Source of the DNA: Candidatus Aminicenantota bacterium
Lineage (GTDB): Bacteria > Acidobacteriota > Aminicenantia > Aminicenantales > UBA8522
Assembly (NCBI GenBank): GCA_003524335.1
Contig: DQHV01000385.1
Span: forward strand, 1-6,390
Direction of reading: 5' to 3'
DNA: 6,390 bases
Shown here: piece after piece, positions 1 through 5,917 of the stretch
How positions within the stretch are numbered: the first letter of the stretch is position 1
How the letters are laid out: every line of letters begins with the position of its first letter
Program-made: the position numbers and the translations under genes
The notes under the pieces: generated by a model
What the model saw: only the letters and a program-made list of their open reading frames with translations
What the model was told of the DNA's origin: nothing
Database searches by the model: none

Positions 1-733
1 CCATTTCCATGGAGAACACCGCCACCGGCAGCCCCTCGTTGAGCGCCACATGTTCGGCAATGTTGATGGCGAAGGCGGTCTTGCCCATGGACGGCCGGGC
101 GGCGACGACGACGAACTCGGACTTGTGGAACCCCGAGGTCAGGTTGTCCAGGTCGCGGAAGCCCGAGGGGACCCCGGTGACCGCCTCGCGCCTCTCCGCC
201 AGCTGAGCGATCATCTCCAGAGTGGGCGCAGTCAGTTGGCCGACCGATACAAACCCCGGCTTGACCCTCTGTTCGGCCACGTCGAGGATGGCCGCCTGGG
301 CATCGTTGAGCAGCTCGTCCGCGTCCTCTTTCTGCTCGTAGCTCGAGCTGATGATTTTGGCCGAGGAGAGGATGAGCTTGCGGAGGAGGGATTTCTCCTT
401 GATGATCTTGGAGTAGTACTCGACGTTCGGGCTCTTCGGCACCCCGTCCAGAAGTGAGGACAGATAGGAAGCGCCCCCCACCTCATCCAGAGACCCCGAC
501 CTCTGCAGCTCTTCGCTCAGCGAGAGGAGGTCCACCGGCAGGCTTTTGTCCACGAGGACGACGATCCTCTCAATGATCTTGCGGTTCGAGTCCTTGTAGA
601 AATCCTCGGGCGAGATGATGGAGAGGACCGTGTTGAGGTTCTCGTTATTGACCAGGATCCCCCCGAGCACCGTCTTCTCCGCCTCCAGGCTGTGGGGCGG
701 AGTCTTTTTCAAAAACATGAGGTCGAGTTCCAT
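1..733 (-). CDS. dnaB: Replicative DNA helicase DnaB, N-terminal half (cut by window edge)
   Basis: DnaB is the hexameric ATP-dependent helicase that unwinds DNA ahead of the replisome. I translated the minus strand from 733 and the frame stays open for 244 residues to the window edge, roughly half of a usual 440-460 residue DnaB. Residues about 10-110 form the helical N-terminal domain (PHSLEAEKTVLGGIL at the start, a GGASYLSSL motif near 110). A linker helix region follows, then the RecA-like domain with Walker A ARPSMGKTAF at 212-221 (K218, T219) and FSMEM at 240-244, whose E243 matches the family's catalytic glutamate. The ATG at 733 is chosen because GGAGGAGAG (741-749) precedes it at normal spacing; an in-frame ATG at 718 lacks such a site. 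It is the last visible gene of the run, 53 nt after rplI. No intein or frameshift is seen in the visible part. Confidence 0.97.
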   Translation of the reverse strand, partial: MELDLMFLKKTPPHSLEAEKTVLGGILVNNENLNTVLSIISPEDFYKDSNRKIIERIVVLVDKSLPVDLLSLSEELQRSGSLDEVGGASYLSSLLDGVPKSPNVEYYSKIIKEKSLLRKLILSSAKIISSSYEQKEDADELLNDAQAAILDVAEQRVKPGFVSVGQLTAPTLEMIAQLAERREAVTGVPSGFRDLDNLTSGFHKSEFVVVAARPSMGKTAFAINIAEHVALNEGLPVAVFSMEM

Positions 734-740
734 GGTCAAC

Positions 741-777
741 CTCTCCTCCGGAGCGAAAAGGCCGGCCTCCCCGCTCC
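741..777 (-). promoter_or_regulatory. RNA hairpin abutting the dnaB Shine-Dalgarno sequence
   Basis: In the rplI-dnaB gap the transcript reads GGAGCG (777-772), GGG, AGG, a CCGG loop (765-762), CCU, UUU, CGCUCC (755-750). This folds into a 12-pair stem: six Watson-Crick pairs, three G-U pairs, then three Watson-Crick pairs closing a four-base loop. The dnaB ribosome site GGAGGAGAG (749-741) begins on the next base. No U-run follows, so it is not a classic intrinsic terminator. It might stabilise the upstream message or tune dnaB translation; that role is inferred. Confidence 0.45.
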
Positions 778-786
778 TATCATCCC

Positions 787-1272
787 TTAGTCCTTGCTTT
801 TTCCGGCCTCGCCTTCGCCGGCCGCCCCTTCTTCCTTCCGGACCTCGACCCGCAGGGTGGCCTTGTCGTCATGGAATACCTTGACCGGAATACTGTAGTT
901 CCCCAGCCGCCTGATCGGCTCGTCGAGGCCGATCTTTTTCTTCTCGACCTCGAACCCCAGCCGGTCCAGGGCTTCCTTGACGTCGGCGGCGCTGACGCTG
1001 CCGAAGATCATGTCTTTCTCCCCCGCCTTTCTGGAAAAGGTCAGGGTCACCTCATTGAGCCGCCCGATCAAGTCCCGGAAGGACTGCCGCTCGTTCTCCA
1101 CCTTCTTTTTCAGGGACTGCCGCTCGATCTCGATCATCTTCAGGTTCGAGGAAGTTACCTCGAGCGCCAGCTTCCGGGGAATGAGGTAGTTGCGGCCGTA
1201 ACCCGGGGAGACATTGACGATGTCCCCCTTCCGGCCTACGTTCTCCACGTCATTTTTCAGGATGACCTTCAT
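787..1272 (-). CDS. rplI: Large-subunit ribosomal protein bL9
   Basis: bL9 binds 23S rRNA near the base of the L1 stalk and projects from the ribosome surface. The 161-residue product starts MKVILKNDVENVG and carries the family signature GYGRNYLIPRKLA at 24-36, in the N-terminal rRNA-binding domain. A long charged helix follows at about 40-75. The C-terminal domain contains IFGSVSAADVKEAL (89-102) and RLGNYSIPVKVF (122-133). Residues 146-161 form a short Glu/Gly/Ala/Lys tail that appears to be a lineage-specific add-on. The frame is open further upstream, to 1380, but the ATG at 1272 is chosen because it begins the conserved N-terminus and follows GGGAGG. The gene lies 26 nt after rpsR, in the usual rpsF-rpsR-rplI order. 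Confidence 0.97.
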   Translation of the reverse strand: MKVILKNDVENVGRKGDIVNVSPGYGRNYLIPRKLALEVTSSNLKMIEIERQSLKKKVENERQSFRDLIGRLNEVTLTFSRKAGEKDMIFGSVSAADVKEALDRLGFEVEKKKIGLDEPIRRLGNYSIPVKVFHDDKATLRVEVRKEEGAAGEGEAGKSKD

Positions 1273-1298
1273 CGTTCCTCCCGCGATCTCCCCGGGAA

Positions 1299-1556
1299 TC
1301 AATCTTCCAAGTAGGGGAGCATCGCCATCAGGCGCGCCCGCTTGATCGCCGTGGCCAGCTTGCGCTGATGATAGGCGCATGTTCCCGTCACCCGCCGGGG
1401 AGCGATCTTGCCGCGTTCGGGGACGTATTTTTTCAGGATGTCCACGTTCTTGTAGTCGATATCACGGATGTTCCTTTGGCAAAAGCGGCAGAACTTCCTC
1501 TTCGGCGGAAAGAACTTCCGGTAGGACGGTTTCTCCATTCGCTCTTCTCTGGCCAT
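1299..1556 (-). CDS. rpsR: Small-subunit ribosomal protein bS18, zinc-binding (C+) form
   Basis: bS18 forms a heterodimer with bS6 on the platform of the 30S subunit. The 85-residue product has the family core [12 protein letters not shown] (34-45), [12 protein letters not shown] (49-60) and [12 protein letters not shown] (64-75). C23-x2-C26 and C60-x2-H63 make a four-ligand set typical of the C+ forms of bS18, which bind zinc; many bacteria have C- forms lacking it. The ATG at 1556 is preferred over the in-frame Met7 because GAGGTGA, at the end of rpsF, sits at good spacing before it. Only one nucleotide separates it from the rpsF stop, so the two partners are probably made by coupled translation. 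No ssb gene lies between rpsF and rpsR, unlike in many bacteria. Confidence 0.97.
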   Translation of the reverse strand: MAREERMEKPSYRKFFPPKRKFCRFCQRNIRDIDYKNVDILKKYVPERGKIAPRRVTGTCAYHQRKLATAIKRARLMAMLPYLED

Positions 1557-1557
1557 T

Positions 1558-1950
1558 TCACTTCACCTCTTCTCCCGATTCTTGGCCGGCCGGGCGCGGC
1601 TCGGCGGCGGCCTCTCTGGGCTCCGGCGAGGCATTTTTCTTCCGCTTCCGGCGGGTTGGTTCCTTGGCTTCCTTCTGCAGGGTCAGGTAGCGCAGGACGG
1701 CGTCGGTCTGCTTGAACCGCCTTTCGAGTTCGAGGGGGATGTCGGGCCGGCCTTCGTAATGGAAAAAAACAAAGAAGGCCTCGCTCCACCGTTTGATCGA
1801 ATAGGCCATCCTGTGCCTTCCCCATCTCTCCTGCTTGATGAGCTTACCCTCTCTCTGGGAAATGACATCGGCCATCTGGGTGATGAGCTTATCGGTGTCG
1901 TCTTCGGAGAGGTTGGGGGCGAGCAAAAACCCTGTTTCGTAAATCTTCAT
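1558..1950 (-). CDS. rpsF: Small-subunit ribosomal protein bS6
   Basis: bS6 is the partner of bS18 in the 30S platform. The 130-residue product matches the family from [18 protein letters not shown] through the beta-strand segment [20 protein letters not shown] (47-66) to [19 protein letters not shown] (75-93). From about residue 95 a tail runs to the end: first basic (TRRKRKK at 99-105), then rich in Pro, Ala and Glu. Acidic bS6 tails are known in other bacteria, but this Arg/Lys then Pro/Ala/Glu composition appears particular to this lineage. The start ATG has an almost ideal site, AAGGAGGT, just upstream, consistent with high expression. A 65-nt gap separates it from pth and may hold a leader structure. 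Confidence 0.97.
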   Translation of the reverse strand: MKIYETGFLLAPNLSEDDTDKLITQMADVISQREGKLIKQERWGRHRMAYSIKRWSEAFFVFFHYEGRPDIPLELERRFKQTDAVLRYLTLQKEAKEPTRRKRKKNASPEPREAAAEPRPAGQESGEEVK

Positions 1951-1973
1951 GCGACCTCCTTATGGATATTAAA

Positions 1974-2029
1974 GCTCCCTCTTCTTGTGAGAAGGAACAA
2001 GGAGCGTGTTTCCGGCTAAGTCACTGCCC
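1974..2029 (-). promoter_or_regulatory. Candidate rpsF leader with two mutually exclusive hairpins
   Basis: Two stems in the pth-rpsF region compete for one strand. Hairpin A pairs GGGC-A-GUG (2029-2022) with CACGCUC (2008-2002), with A2025 bulged, and displays CCG (2015-2013) in a 13-nt loop that also holds the pth stop codon. Hairpin B pairs GCUCC (2005-2001) with GGAGC (1978-1974) and encloses a second stem CUUCU/AGAAG (1994-1990 with 1985-1981) with a CACA loop. The segment 2005-2002 takes part in both. S6:S18 complexes are known to bind rpsF leader RNAs containing an exposed CCG in several bacteria. That this is such a leader is inference; I did not match a full consensus, and no convincing promoter is seen here. 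Confidence 0.35.
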
Positions 2030-2588
2030 TCTGATTGAACGAGTTCATGGCCGCCTCGATCCGGCCGTCGAGGATCATCTCCAGGGCCTCCTCGGCCTTG
2101 GCCAGGCCCTCCTCCAGGACCTGAAGCTCTTCTCGGGAGAAGCGCGACAGCACAAACTTCACGGCATCTTCCCGTGCGGCAAGGGGCCCGATCCCGACCC
2201 GCAGGCGGGGGATCGAGGGCGTCCCCATCTCGGCGACAACAGAGCGCAGGCCATTGTGGGTGCCGGCGCTCCCGCCTTTGCGGACCCGGATCTGGCCGAG
2301 CGGGATGTCCAGGTCGTCGGTGACGACGACGATGTTCAGCGGCGGGACTCTGTACCCCTCCGCGATCTGCCTCACGGCCAATCCGCTCATGTTCATGTAT
2401 GTCTGGGGCTGGGCCAGGACCAGCCGTTCCTCATCCCGAATCACTTCCGCGACCCTGGCCGCATATTTCCGCCGCCGGAGCTTCACGCCCCAGCGCCGGG
2501 CCAGCCTCTGGATGACGGAGAAGCCGACGTTGTGCCGCGTCCCGGCATAGCGCCGGCCGGGGTTCCCCAGGCCGACTACGATCCACAA
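2016..2588 (-). CDS. pth: Peptidyl-tRNA hydrolase, bacterial Pth type
   Basis: Pth hydrolyses the ester bond of peptidyl-tRNAs that drop off ribosomes, recycling tRNA. The 190-residue product has all the expected landmarks: GLGNPG at 6-11 (N9), RHNVGF at 18-23 (catalytic H19), QPQTYMNMSG at 60-69 (N66), VVTDDLDIPLG at 88-98 (D91) and GSAGTHNGL at 106-114 (N112). Length is normal for the family. The start is a TTG: codons TTG-TGG-ATC give MWIVVGLGNPG with the correct N-terminus, and no in-frame ATG exists nearby. AAGGAG (2595-2600) lies 6 nt before it, inside the last codons of rplY, and only 3 nt separate the rplY stop from the TTG, so translation is probably coupled. In several bacteria ychF follows pth; here rpsF does. 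Confidence 0.97.
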   Translation of the reverse strand: MWIVVGLGNPGRRYAGTRHNVGFSVIQRLARRWGVKLRRRKYAARVAEVIRDEERLVLAQPQTYMNMSGLAVRQIAEGYRVPPLNIVVVTDDLDIPLGQIRVRKGGSAGTHNGLRSVVAEMGTPSIPRLRVGIGPLAAREDAVKFVLSRFSREELQVLEEGLAKAEEALEMILDGRIEAAMNSFNQRAVT

Positions 2589-2591
2589 CGA

Positions 2592-2656
2592 TTACTCCTT
2601 TTTCTCCTTCTTCTCTTTCTTCTCCGGCTTCTCCTTTTTCTCCGGCTTCTCTTCCT
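2592..2656 (-). repeat. Short tandem repeat encoding the Lys/Glu tail of bL25
   Basis: The 3' end of rplY is a purine-rich, low-complexity run. An 18-nt unit (TCTCCGGCTTCTC plus five bases on the plus strand) occurs at 2621-2638 and again at 2639-2656 with 15 of 18 matches. It encodes the hexapeptide KPEKKE twice, followed by shorter KEK/KKE units. The message here contains several overlapping AAGGAG-like segments, the last of which is the pth ribosome site. Slippage or unequal pairing could change its length between strains. Confidence 0.75.
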
Positions 2657-3308
2657 CTTCCGCCTTTTCCGCCCGCTCCTTCTTGATCACCTCGGGCTCG
2701 GTGGGCTCGGCGGCCACAACACCTTCCTCGACCGGCTTGGCCACCTCCTCCTCCTTGTGCGGTACGCTGATGAGCACGACAACCGACGAAGGATCGCTGA
2801 TCAGCCGGACGCCTTCCGGGGCGGCGATATCGCTGATCTTGAGGGACTGCTGCAGGTGAAGCGGGCTGATATCAACCTTGATGTTTTCGGGGATGTCCCT
2901 GGGCAGACATTCGACCTCGATTTCCCGGGTCATGAAATCGACGAACCCGCCTTCGGTCTTGACGCCCACCGGGTCTCCCTGGAGCAATACGGGCACGTTC
3001 ACGCGGATGGCCTTGTCCATGGAGATCTGGATCAGGTCGGCATGGATGAGCTCGTCCGTGCTTGAATCGATCTGGACGTCCTTGAACATCGCGTCCTGGA
3101 CCTTAGAGTCGAAGGCCACTTTAAAGATCGTGTTCTCCCCGGTATCCGATTTCAAGATCAGGATGACGTCCTTTTTCGCCAGGACGAGGGGGACAGTGAC
3201 CGTTCCCTCCCCGTACAGAACGGCCGGGATCAGGCCCTGTTTCCTCAGCCTCCGGGAGACATTCTTGCCGAAGGCGTCCCTTTGTTCCGCTTTGACGGTG
3301 AAGCTCAT
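2592..3308 (-). CDS. rplY: Large-subunit ribosomal protein bL25, long CTC/TL5 form
   Basis: bL25 binds 5S rRNA in the large subunit; the long form was first known as general stress protein Ctc. From the chosen start the product is 238 residues. Residues about 1-95 are the 5S rRNA-binding domain (VKAEQRDAFGKNVSRRLRKQ, then IPAVLYGEG at 28-36). Residues about 98-183 are the beta-rich CTC domain (PVLLQGDPVGVKTEGGFVD, 106-124). Residues 185-238 form a charged tail ending in KPEKKE repeats. The frame extends to a TTG at 3326 inside prs, but two ATGs (3311, 3308) follow a strong AAGGAGG site. The second gives a 5-nt spacing and the family-like start MSFTVKAEQRD, so 3308 is preferred. It lies 10 nt after prs; the site overlaps the prs stop. 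Confidence 0.95.
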   Translation of the reverse strand: MSFTVKAEQRDAFGKNVSRRLRKQGLIPAVLYGEGTVTVPLVLAKKDVILILKSDTGENTIFKVAFDSKVQDAMFKDVQIDSSTDELIHADLIQISMDKAIRVNVPVLLQGDPVGVKTEGGFVDFMTREIEVECLPRDIPENIKVDISPLHLQQSLKISDIAAPEGVRLISDPSSVVVLISVPHKEEEVAKPVEEGVVAAEPTEPEVIKKERAEKAEEEEKPEKKEKPEKKEKKEKKE

Positions 3309-3313
3309 CATCT

Positions 3314-3320
3314 CCTCCTT
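3314..3320 (-). promoter_or_regulatory. Ribosome binding site that sets the rplY start
   Basis: AAGGAGG lies across the prs stop codon (the transcript reads UAAGGAGG). It is 2 nt from the ATG at 3311 and 5 nt from the ATG at 3308, so it favours the latter. It rules out the longer TTG start at 3326, which lies upstream of it. The overlap with the prs stop implies coupled translation. Confidence 0.8.
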
Positions 3321-4248
3321 AGACAAACAGGGAGCTCACCGAGCTCCCCTCGTTGATCCTGCGGATCGCCTCGCCGAAGAGCTCGGCCACCGACAGGACG
3401 ACGATCTTCCGGCAGGCCTGAGCGGCGGCGTTGAGCGGGATAGTGTTGGTGACGAGCACCTGTTCGATGGGCGATTTTTCGATCTTCTCGATGGCCAGGC
3501 CGGAGAGAACGGGATGGGTGCAGGCGGCCAGAATCCTCCGGGCGCCCTCTTTCTTCAGGGCCTGGGCGCTCAGGGCGAGGGTCCCCGCCGTGTCCACCAT
3601 GTCGTCGAAGATGACAACATCGCGGCCCTGGACATCGCCGATGACGTGGAGGACCTGGGCGACGTTGGGGGCCGGCCTCCGCTTGTCGATGATGGCCAGG
3701 CCCGCCTGCATACGCCGGGCGAAGACCCTGGCTCGACCGACGCCTCCCGCATCCGGCGAGACGATACTCAGCTTATCCAGCTTGAGGCCGCCTATGTGAC
3801 GCGCCAGGGCCGGCATGGACGTTAGGTTATCCATGGGAACAGAGAAGAATCCCTGGATCTGGGGCGAGTGGAGGTCCATGGCCAGAATCCTATCGGCGCC
3901 GGATTTCTCCAGGAGGTCGGCGACCAGGCGGGCCGAGATCGGCACCCGGGGCCGGTCCTTCCAATCCTGCCGCGCGTAGCAGTAATAAGGGATGACCGCG
4001 GTGATCCGCTCCGCGGAGGCGCGCTTGGCGGCATCGATCATCAGGAAGAGTTCCATCAGATGGAAGTTCGCATCGGCCGAGCCCGTCTGGATGATGAAAA
4101 CATGCTCCCCGCGGACGTTCTCGTCGATATAGATGTGGATCTCTCCGTCACTGAACCGGCTGAGGGCGATGTTTCCCAGCCCGATCCCGAGGTAAAAGGC
4201 AATCTCCCGGGCGAGCGCCTGGTTCGACGATCCGGCAAATACTTTCAT
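3319..4248 (-). CDS. prs: Ribose-phosphate pyrophosphokinase (PRPP synthase, class I)
   Basis: Prs makes PRPP from ribose 5-phosphate and ATP, feeding nucleotide, histidine, tryptophan and NAD synthesis. The 309-residue product has the normal class I length. Visible motifs: RFSDGEIHIYIDENVRGEHV (31-50), the catalytic flexible loop starting YYCYARQDWKDRPRVPIS (88-105), MDLHSPQIQGFF (124-135, H127), VSPDAGGVGRAR (163-174), IDKRRP (187-192, K189) and the PRPP-binding loop DDMVDTAGT (215-223). One oddity is Trp96, where relatives usually have Arg or Lys after ARQD. The ATG at 4248 begins the conserved N-terminus and follows AAGGAAAGG. The gene starts 36 nt after tRNA-Gln with no terminator or convincing promoter between them, so it is probably expressed from the same transcript. 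Confidence 0.97.
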   Translation of the reverse strand: MKVFAGSSNQALAREIAFYLGIGLGNIALSRFSDGEIHIYIDENVRGEHVFIIQTGSADANFHLMELFLMIDAAKRASAERITAVIPYYCYARQDWKDRPRVPISARLVADLLEKSGADRILAMDLHSPQIQGFFSVPMDNLTSMPALARHIGGLKLDKLSIVSPDAGGVGRARVFARRMQAGLAIIDKRRPAPNVAQVLHVIGDVQGRDVVIFDDMVDTAGTLALSAQALKKEGARRILAACTHPVLSGLAIEKIEKSPIEQVLVTNTIPLNAAAQACRKIVVLSVAELFGEAIRRINEGSSVSSLFV

Positions 4249-4284
4249 CGGCCTTTCCTTATCCGCACTCCATTCAGCATTAAA

Positions 4285-4356
4285 CTGGGGCGGGAGGATT
4301 CGAACCTCCGGATGACGGATCCAAAGTCCGTTGCCTTACCGCTTGGCTACACCCCA
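4285..4356 (-). tRNA. tRNA-Gln, anticodon UUG
   Basis: The minus strand folds into a complete 72-nt cloverleaf. The acceptor stem is TGGGGTG/CGCCCCA (U1-A72, one U6-G67 wobble), the D-arm GCCAAGCGGTAAGGC, the anticodon arm ACGGA-CTTTGGA-TCCGT with TTG at 34-36, a 5-nt variable loop, and the T-arm GGAGG-TTCGAAT-CCTCC. The discriminator is G73. UUG pairs with CAA/CAG, and the weak U1-A72 pair plus G73 are glutamine identity features. A reading as tRNA-Pro (TGG) is rejected because it would break the 7-nt loop. The 3' CCA is not encoded (GTTTAA follows), so a CCA-adding enzyme is needed. Its first 10 nt overlap the end of ispE, and it must be cut from a longer transcript that continues into prs. 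Confidence 0.97.
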
Positions 4357-5207
4357 GCCGTGGCTCTTTTCCAATAGCGCTCCCTGGACAGGGTTTCCAC
4401 GAGAAGCGCCTCCTCTGTCCTCCCGAGTTCGGTGAGGGCCCGAGCGGCTTTCTCTCGATCCTCGAACAGTCCGAATACCGCCGACCCCGTCCCGCTCACC
4501 AGGGAAAGGACAGCTTCCTTGTGAAGAAAAGAACTCTTAATCGCTTTTAATCGAGGATACAGGCTAAAGACGGTTTCTTCGAGTCTATTCTCTAATAGCC
4601 CGAACTCTCTCCGCGCTAGAAACCGGTTCATTTTACTGTCTTCAGCCGGTGAAGTCAAGCGCAGCCGGCCGTAGATATCGCCGGTTAAAATGGGGAAGAA
4701 GGGCAAGGCGAGGACACAGTAAAGGACGGGCAGGTCGGGGAGGGGGGTGATGACATCGCCGCGGCCCTCCCCCAGGCAGAACCCGCCCTCCAGGAAATAG
4801 GGAACATCGGCGCCGAGCCGGCGGCCGTACTCCTGGAGGCGGCTCCGGTCCAGCCCGAGCTCCCACAGTCCGTTCAGGGCAAAGAGGGTCATCGCCGCGT
4901 TGCTGCTCCCGCCGCCCAGACCTTTGCCAGGCGGGATGTTCTTGGTGACCAGGACTTCGACTCCGCCGGCCTTGGGAAAGTCCTGCTGCAGGAGCCGCGC
5001 CGCCCGGTGAATAAGGTTTCTCTCGTCCCAGGGGATGGAGGCGTCGGTCCCGCTGAGGCGGACCTCCCGCTCGGCCGAGGGACCGAACTCGAGGATATCG
5101 CTGAACTCGACGGCCTGGAAAAGGGTCCGGATCTCGTGGTAGCAATCCTCCCGCTTGCCCAGGACCTCGATCCCCAGGTTGATCTTGGCAAATGATCGGA
5201 TCTTCAC
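4347..5207 (-). CDS. ispE: 4-diphosphocytidyl-2-C-methyl-D-erythritol kinase
   Basis: IspE phosphorylates CDP-methylerythritol in the non-mevalonate (MEP) isoprenoid pathway, using ATP; it is a cytoplasmic GHMP-family kinase. The 286-residue product matches family length. Visible motifs are FAKINLGIEVLGKR (6-19, catalytic K8), YHEIRTLFQ (23-31), the ATP loop PPGKGLGGGSSNAA (92-105), LGADVPYFLEGG (131-142, catalytic-base D134) and SGTGSAVFGLF (238-248). Cys22 stands where most relatives have Gly in DGYH. Translation starts at a GTG that shares 4 nt (GTGA) with the lipoprotein stop; no good ribosome site is visible, so coupling to the upstream gene is likely. The stop codon TAG is bases 8-10 of the downstream tRNA-Gln, giving a 10-nt overlap. 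Confidence 0.96.
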   Translation of the reverse strand: MKIRSFAKINLGIEVLGKREDCYHEIRTLFQAVEFSDILEFGPSAEREVRLSGTDASIPWDERNLIHRAARLLQQDFPKAGGVEVLVTKNIPPGKGLGGGSSNAAMTLFALNGLWELGLDRSRLQEYGRRLGADVPYFLEGGFCLGEGRGDVITPLPDLPVLYCVLALPFFPILTGDIYGRLRLTSPAEDSKMNRFLARREFGLLENRLEETVFSLYPRLKAIKSSFLHKEAVLSLVSGTGSAVFGLFEDREKAARALTELGRTEEALLVETLSRERYWKRATAGV

Positions 5208-5875
5208 CGCTCGGCCGTCTCCCGGAGCCAGCGCTCGACCTCATTCCAATCGGTCGGCCGATAGCCGCCTTCGTCGAGGAAGAAATGATGAAAGGCCTTG
5301 GCTTTCAGAGGCTGGTTGAAATTCATCCGCAGGACCCTCAGGCTCCCCTTGTCTTCGGCCCGGGAGAGAACGAGAAGCCGGGGAAGGGGACTTCGTTCGA
5401 AGAACTGGCGGACTTCAAACTGCAGGTCCTCTCGGCGGCCGCGGACGACCCGGCCCTGGCTGTCCTTTTCCAGTGTCCAGCCGCTCAGGCGGTCCCCCCG
5501 TCCGGTCAAAATATGGATCAGGTCTTCGAGTCCCAGGGCGAAACCCAGCAATTTGGACATGACCTCCTCGCAGCCGGACTTCCAATAGGCGCGCCGGCCC
5601 GGCAGGACGAGATAGGCCACGTCGTCATCCAGGAACAGAATTGAAGCTGTCCGGCCGAGAGGATCGAGAACCTCGATCCGCCCTTGGCCGGGGAGCCGGA
5701 AGAGAAAGGAGAGCTTGGACTTGACCGTCCCTCCCTCCCTGGCCATCCGGAAGGTGGCAAAGCCCTCGATTGACTCTACGGTCGGGGGAAGGGGAGAGAC
5801 GGCGGGACGAAAGGGAAGACAGGAGAAAAGCGTCAGGGCCGATAAAAAGAGAAGAGCGGGCGCGCTCCTCCTCAT
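5204..5875 (-). CDS. Outer-membrane lipoprotein, LolB-like
   Basis: Probably a periplasm-facing lipoprotein of the LolB type, which receives lipoproteins from LolA and inserts them into the outer membrane. The 223-residue product begins with basic residues and a hydrophobic stretch ending LTLFSC (14-19), a lipobox with a less usual Phe at -2; Cys19 would be lipidated. The body shows the LolB-like pattern GFATFRM (38-44), GRIEVLDPLGRTASILFLDD (65-84), a Tyr-rich segment near 88-97, then a helix LLGFALGLEDLIHILTG (109-125). Identity is low by eye, so a DUF4292-type relative is possible. lolB directly precedes ispE in gammaproteobacteria, which supports the call. The ATG at 5875 is preferred over one at 5899 because of the strong AGGAGG at 5883-5888 and a cleaner signal peptide. 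Confidence 0.72.
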   Translation of the reverse strand: MRRSAPALLFLSALTLFSCLPFRPAVSPLPPTVESIEGFATFRMAREGGTVKSKLSFLFRLPGQGRIEVLDPLGRTASILFLDDDVAYLVLPGRRAYWKSGCEEVMSKLLGFALGLEDLIHILTGRGDRLSGWTLEKDSQGRVVRGRREDLQFEVRQFFERSPLPRLLVLSRAEDKGSLRVLRMNFNQPLKAKAFHHFFLDEGGYRPTDWNEVERWLRETAER

Positions 5876-5882
5876 TTCCCCT

Positions 5883-5888
5883 CCTCCT
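5883..5888 (-). promoter_or_regulatory. Ribosome binding site that sets the LolB-like start
   Basis: AGGAGG lies 7 nt before the ATG at 5875. The alternative ATG at 5899 has only a CG-rich run upstream and would place MARRGGGE in front of the signal peptide. This site is the reason for choosing the shorter form. Confidence 0.7.
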
Positions 5889-5917
5889 CTTCTCGCCATT
5901 GCGGGCCGGGTGCCCGG

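Noticed and set aside
787..1380. Longer rplI form starting at 1380
   Set aside because: It would run back through rpsR; the conserved bL9 N-terminus begins at 1272 with its own ribosome site.
1966..1973. Possible rpsF promoter (TTTAAT/TAATAT)
   Set aside because: The bases at the expected -35 positions (TCCTTC, CTTCTC) do not resemble TTGACA.
1962..3065. Long plus-strand open frame (367 codons) opposite pth and rplY
   Set aside because: It is antisense to two clearly recognisable genes, its low-complexity Leu/Phe run mirrors the Lys/Glu tail of bL25, and no start site supports it. GC-rich coding DNA commonly leaves the opposite frame open.
2592..3326. Longer rplY form from the TTG at 3326
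   Set aside because: That start lies before the strong ribosome site and inside prs; MSFTVKAEQRD is the family-like N-terminus.
2878..3825. Plus-strand open frame (315 codons) opposite rplY and prs
   Set aside because: It spans two opposed genes, has no family-like motif, and is explained by codon bias in the real genes.
4249..4284. Possible prs promoter (TTTAAT -10 at 4279-4284)
   Set aside because: No acceptable -35 sits at 16-18 nt; the upstream bases are the tRNA T-arm.
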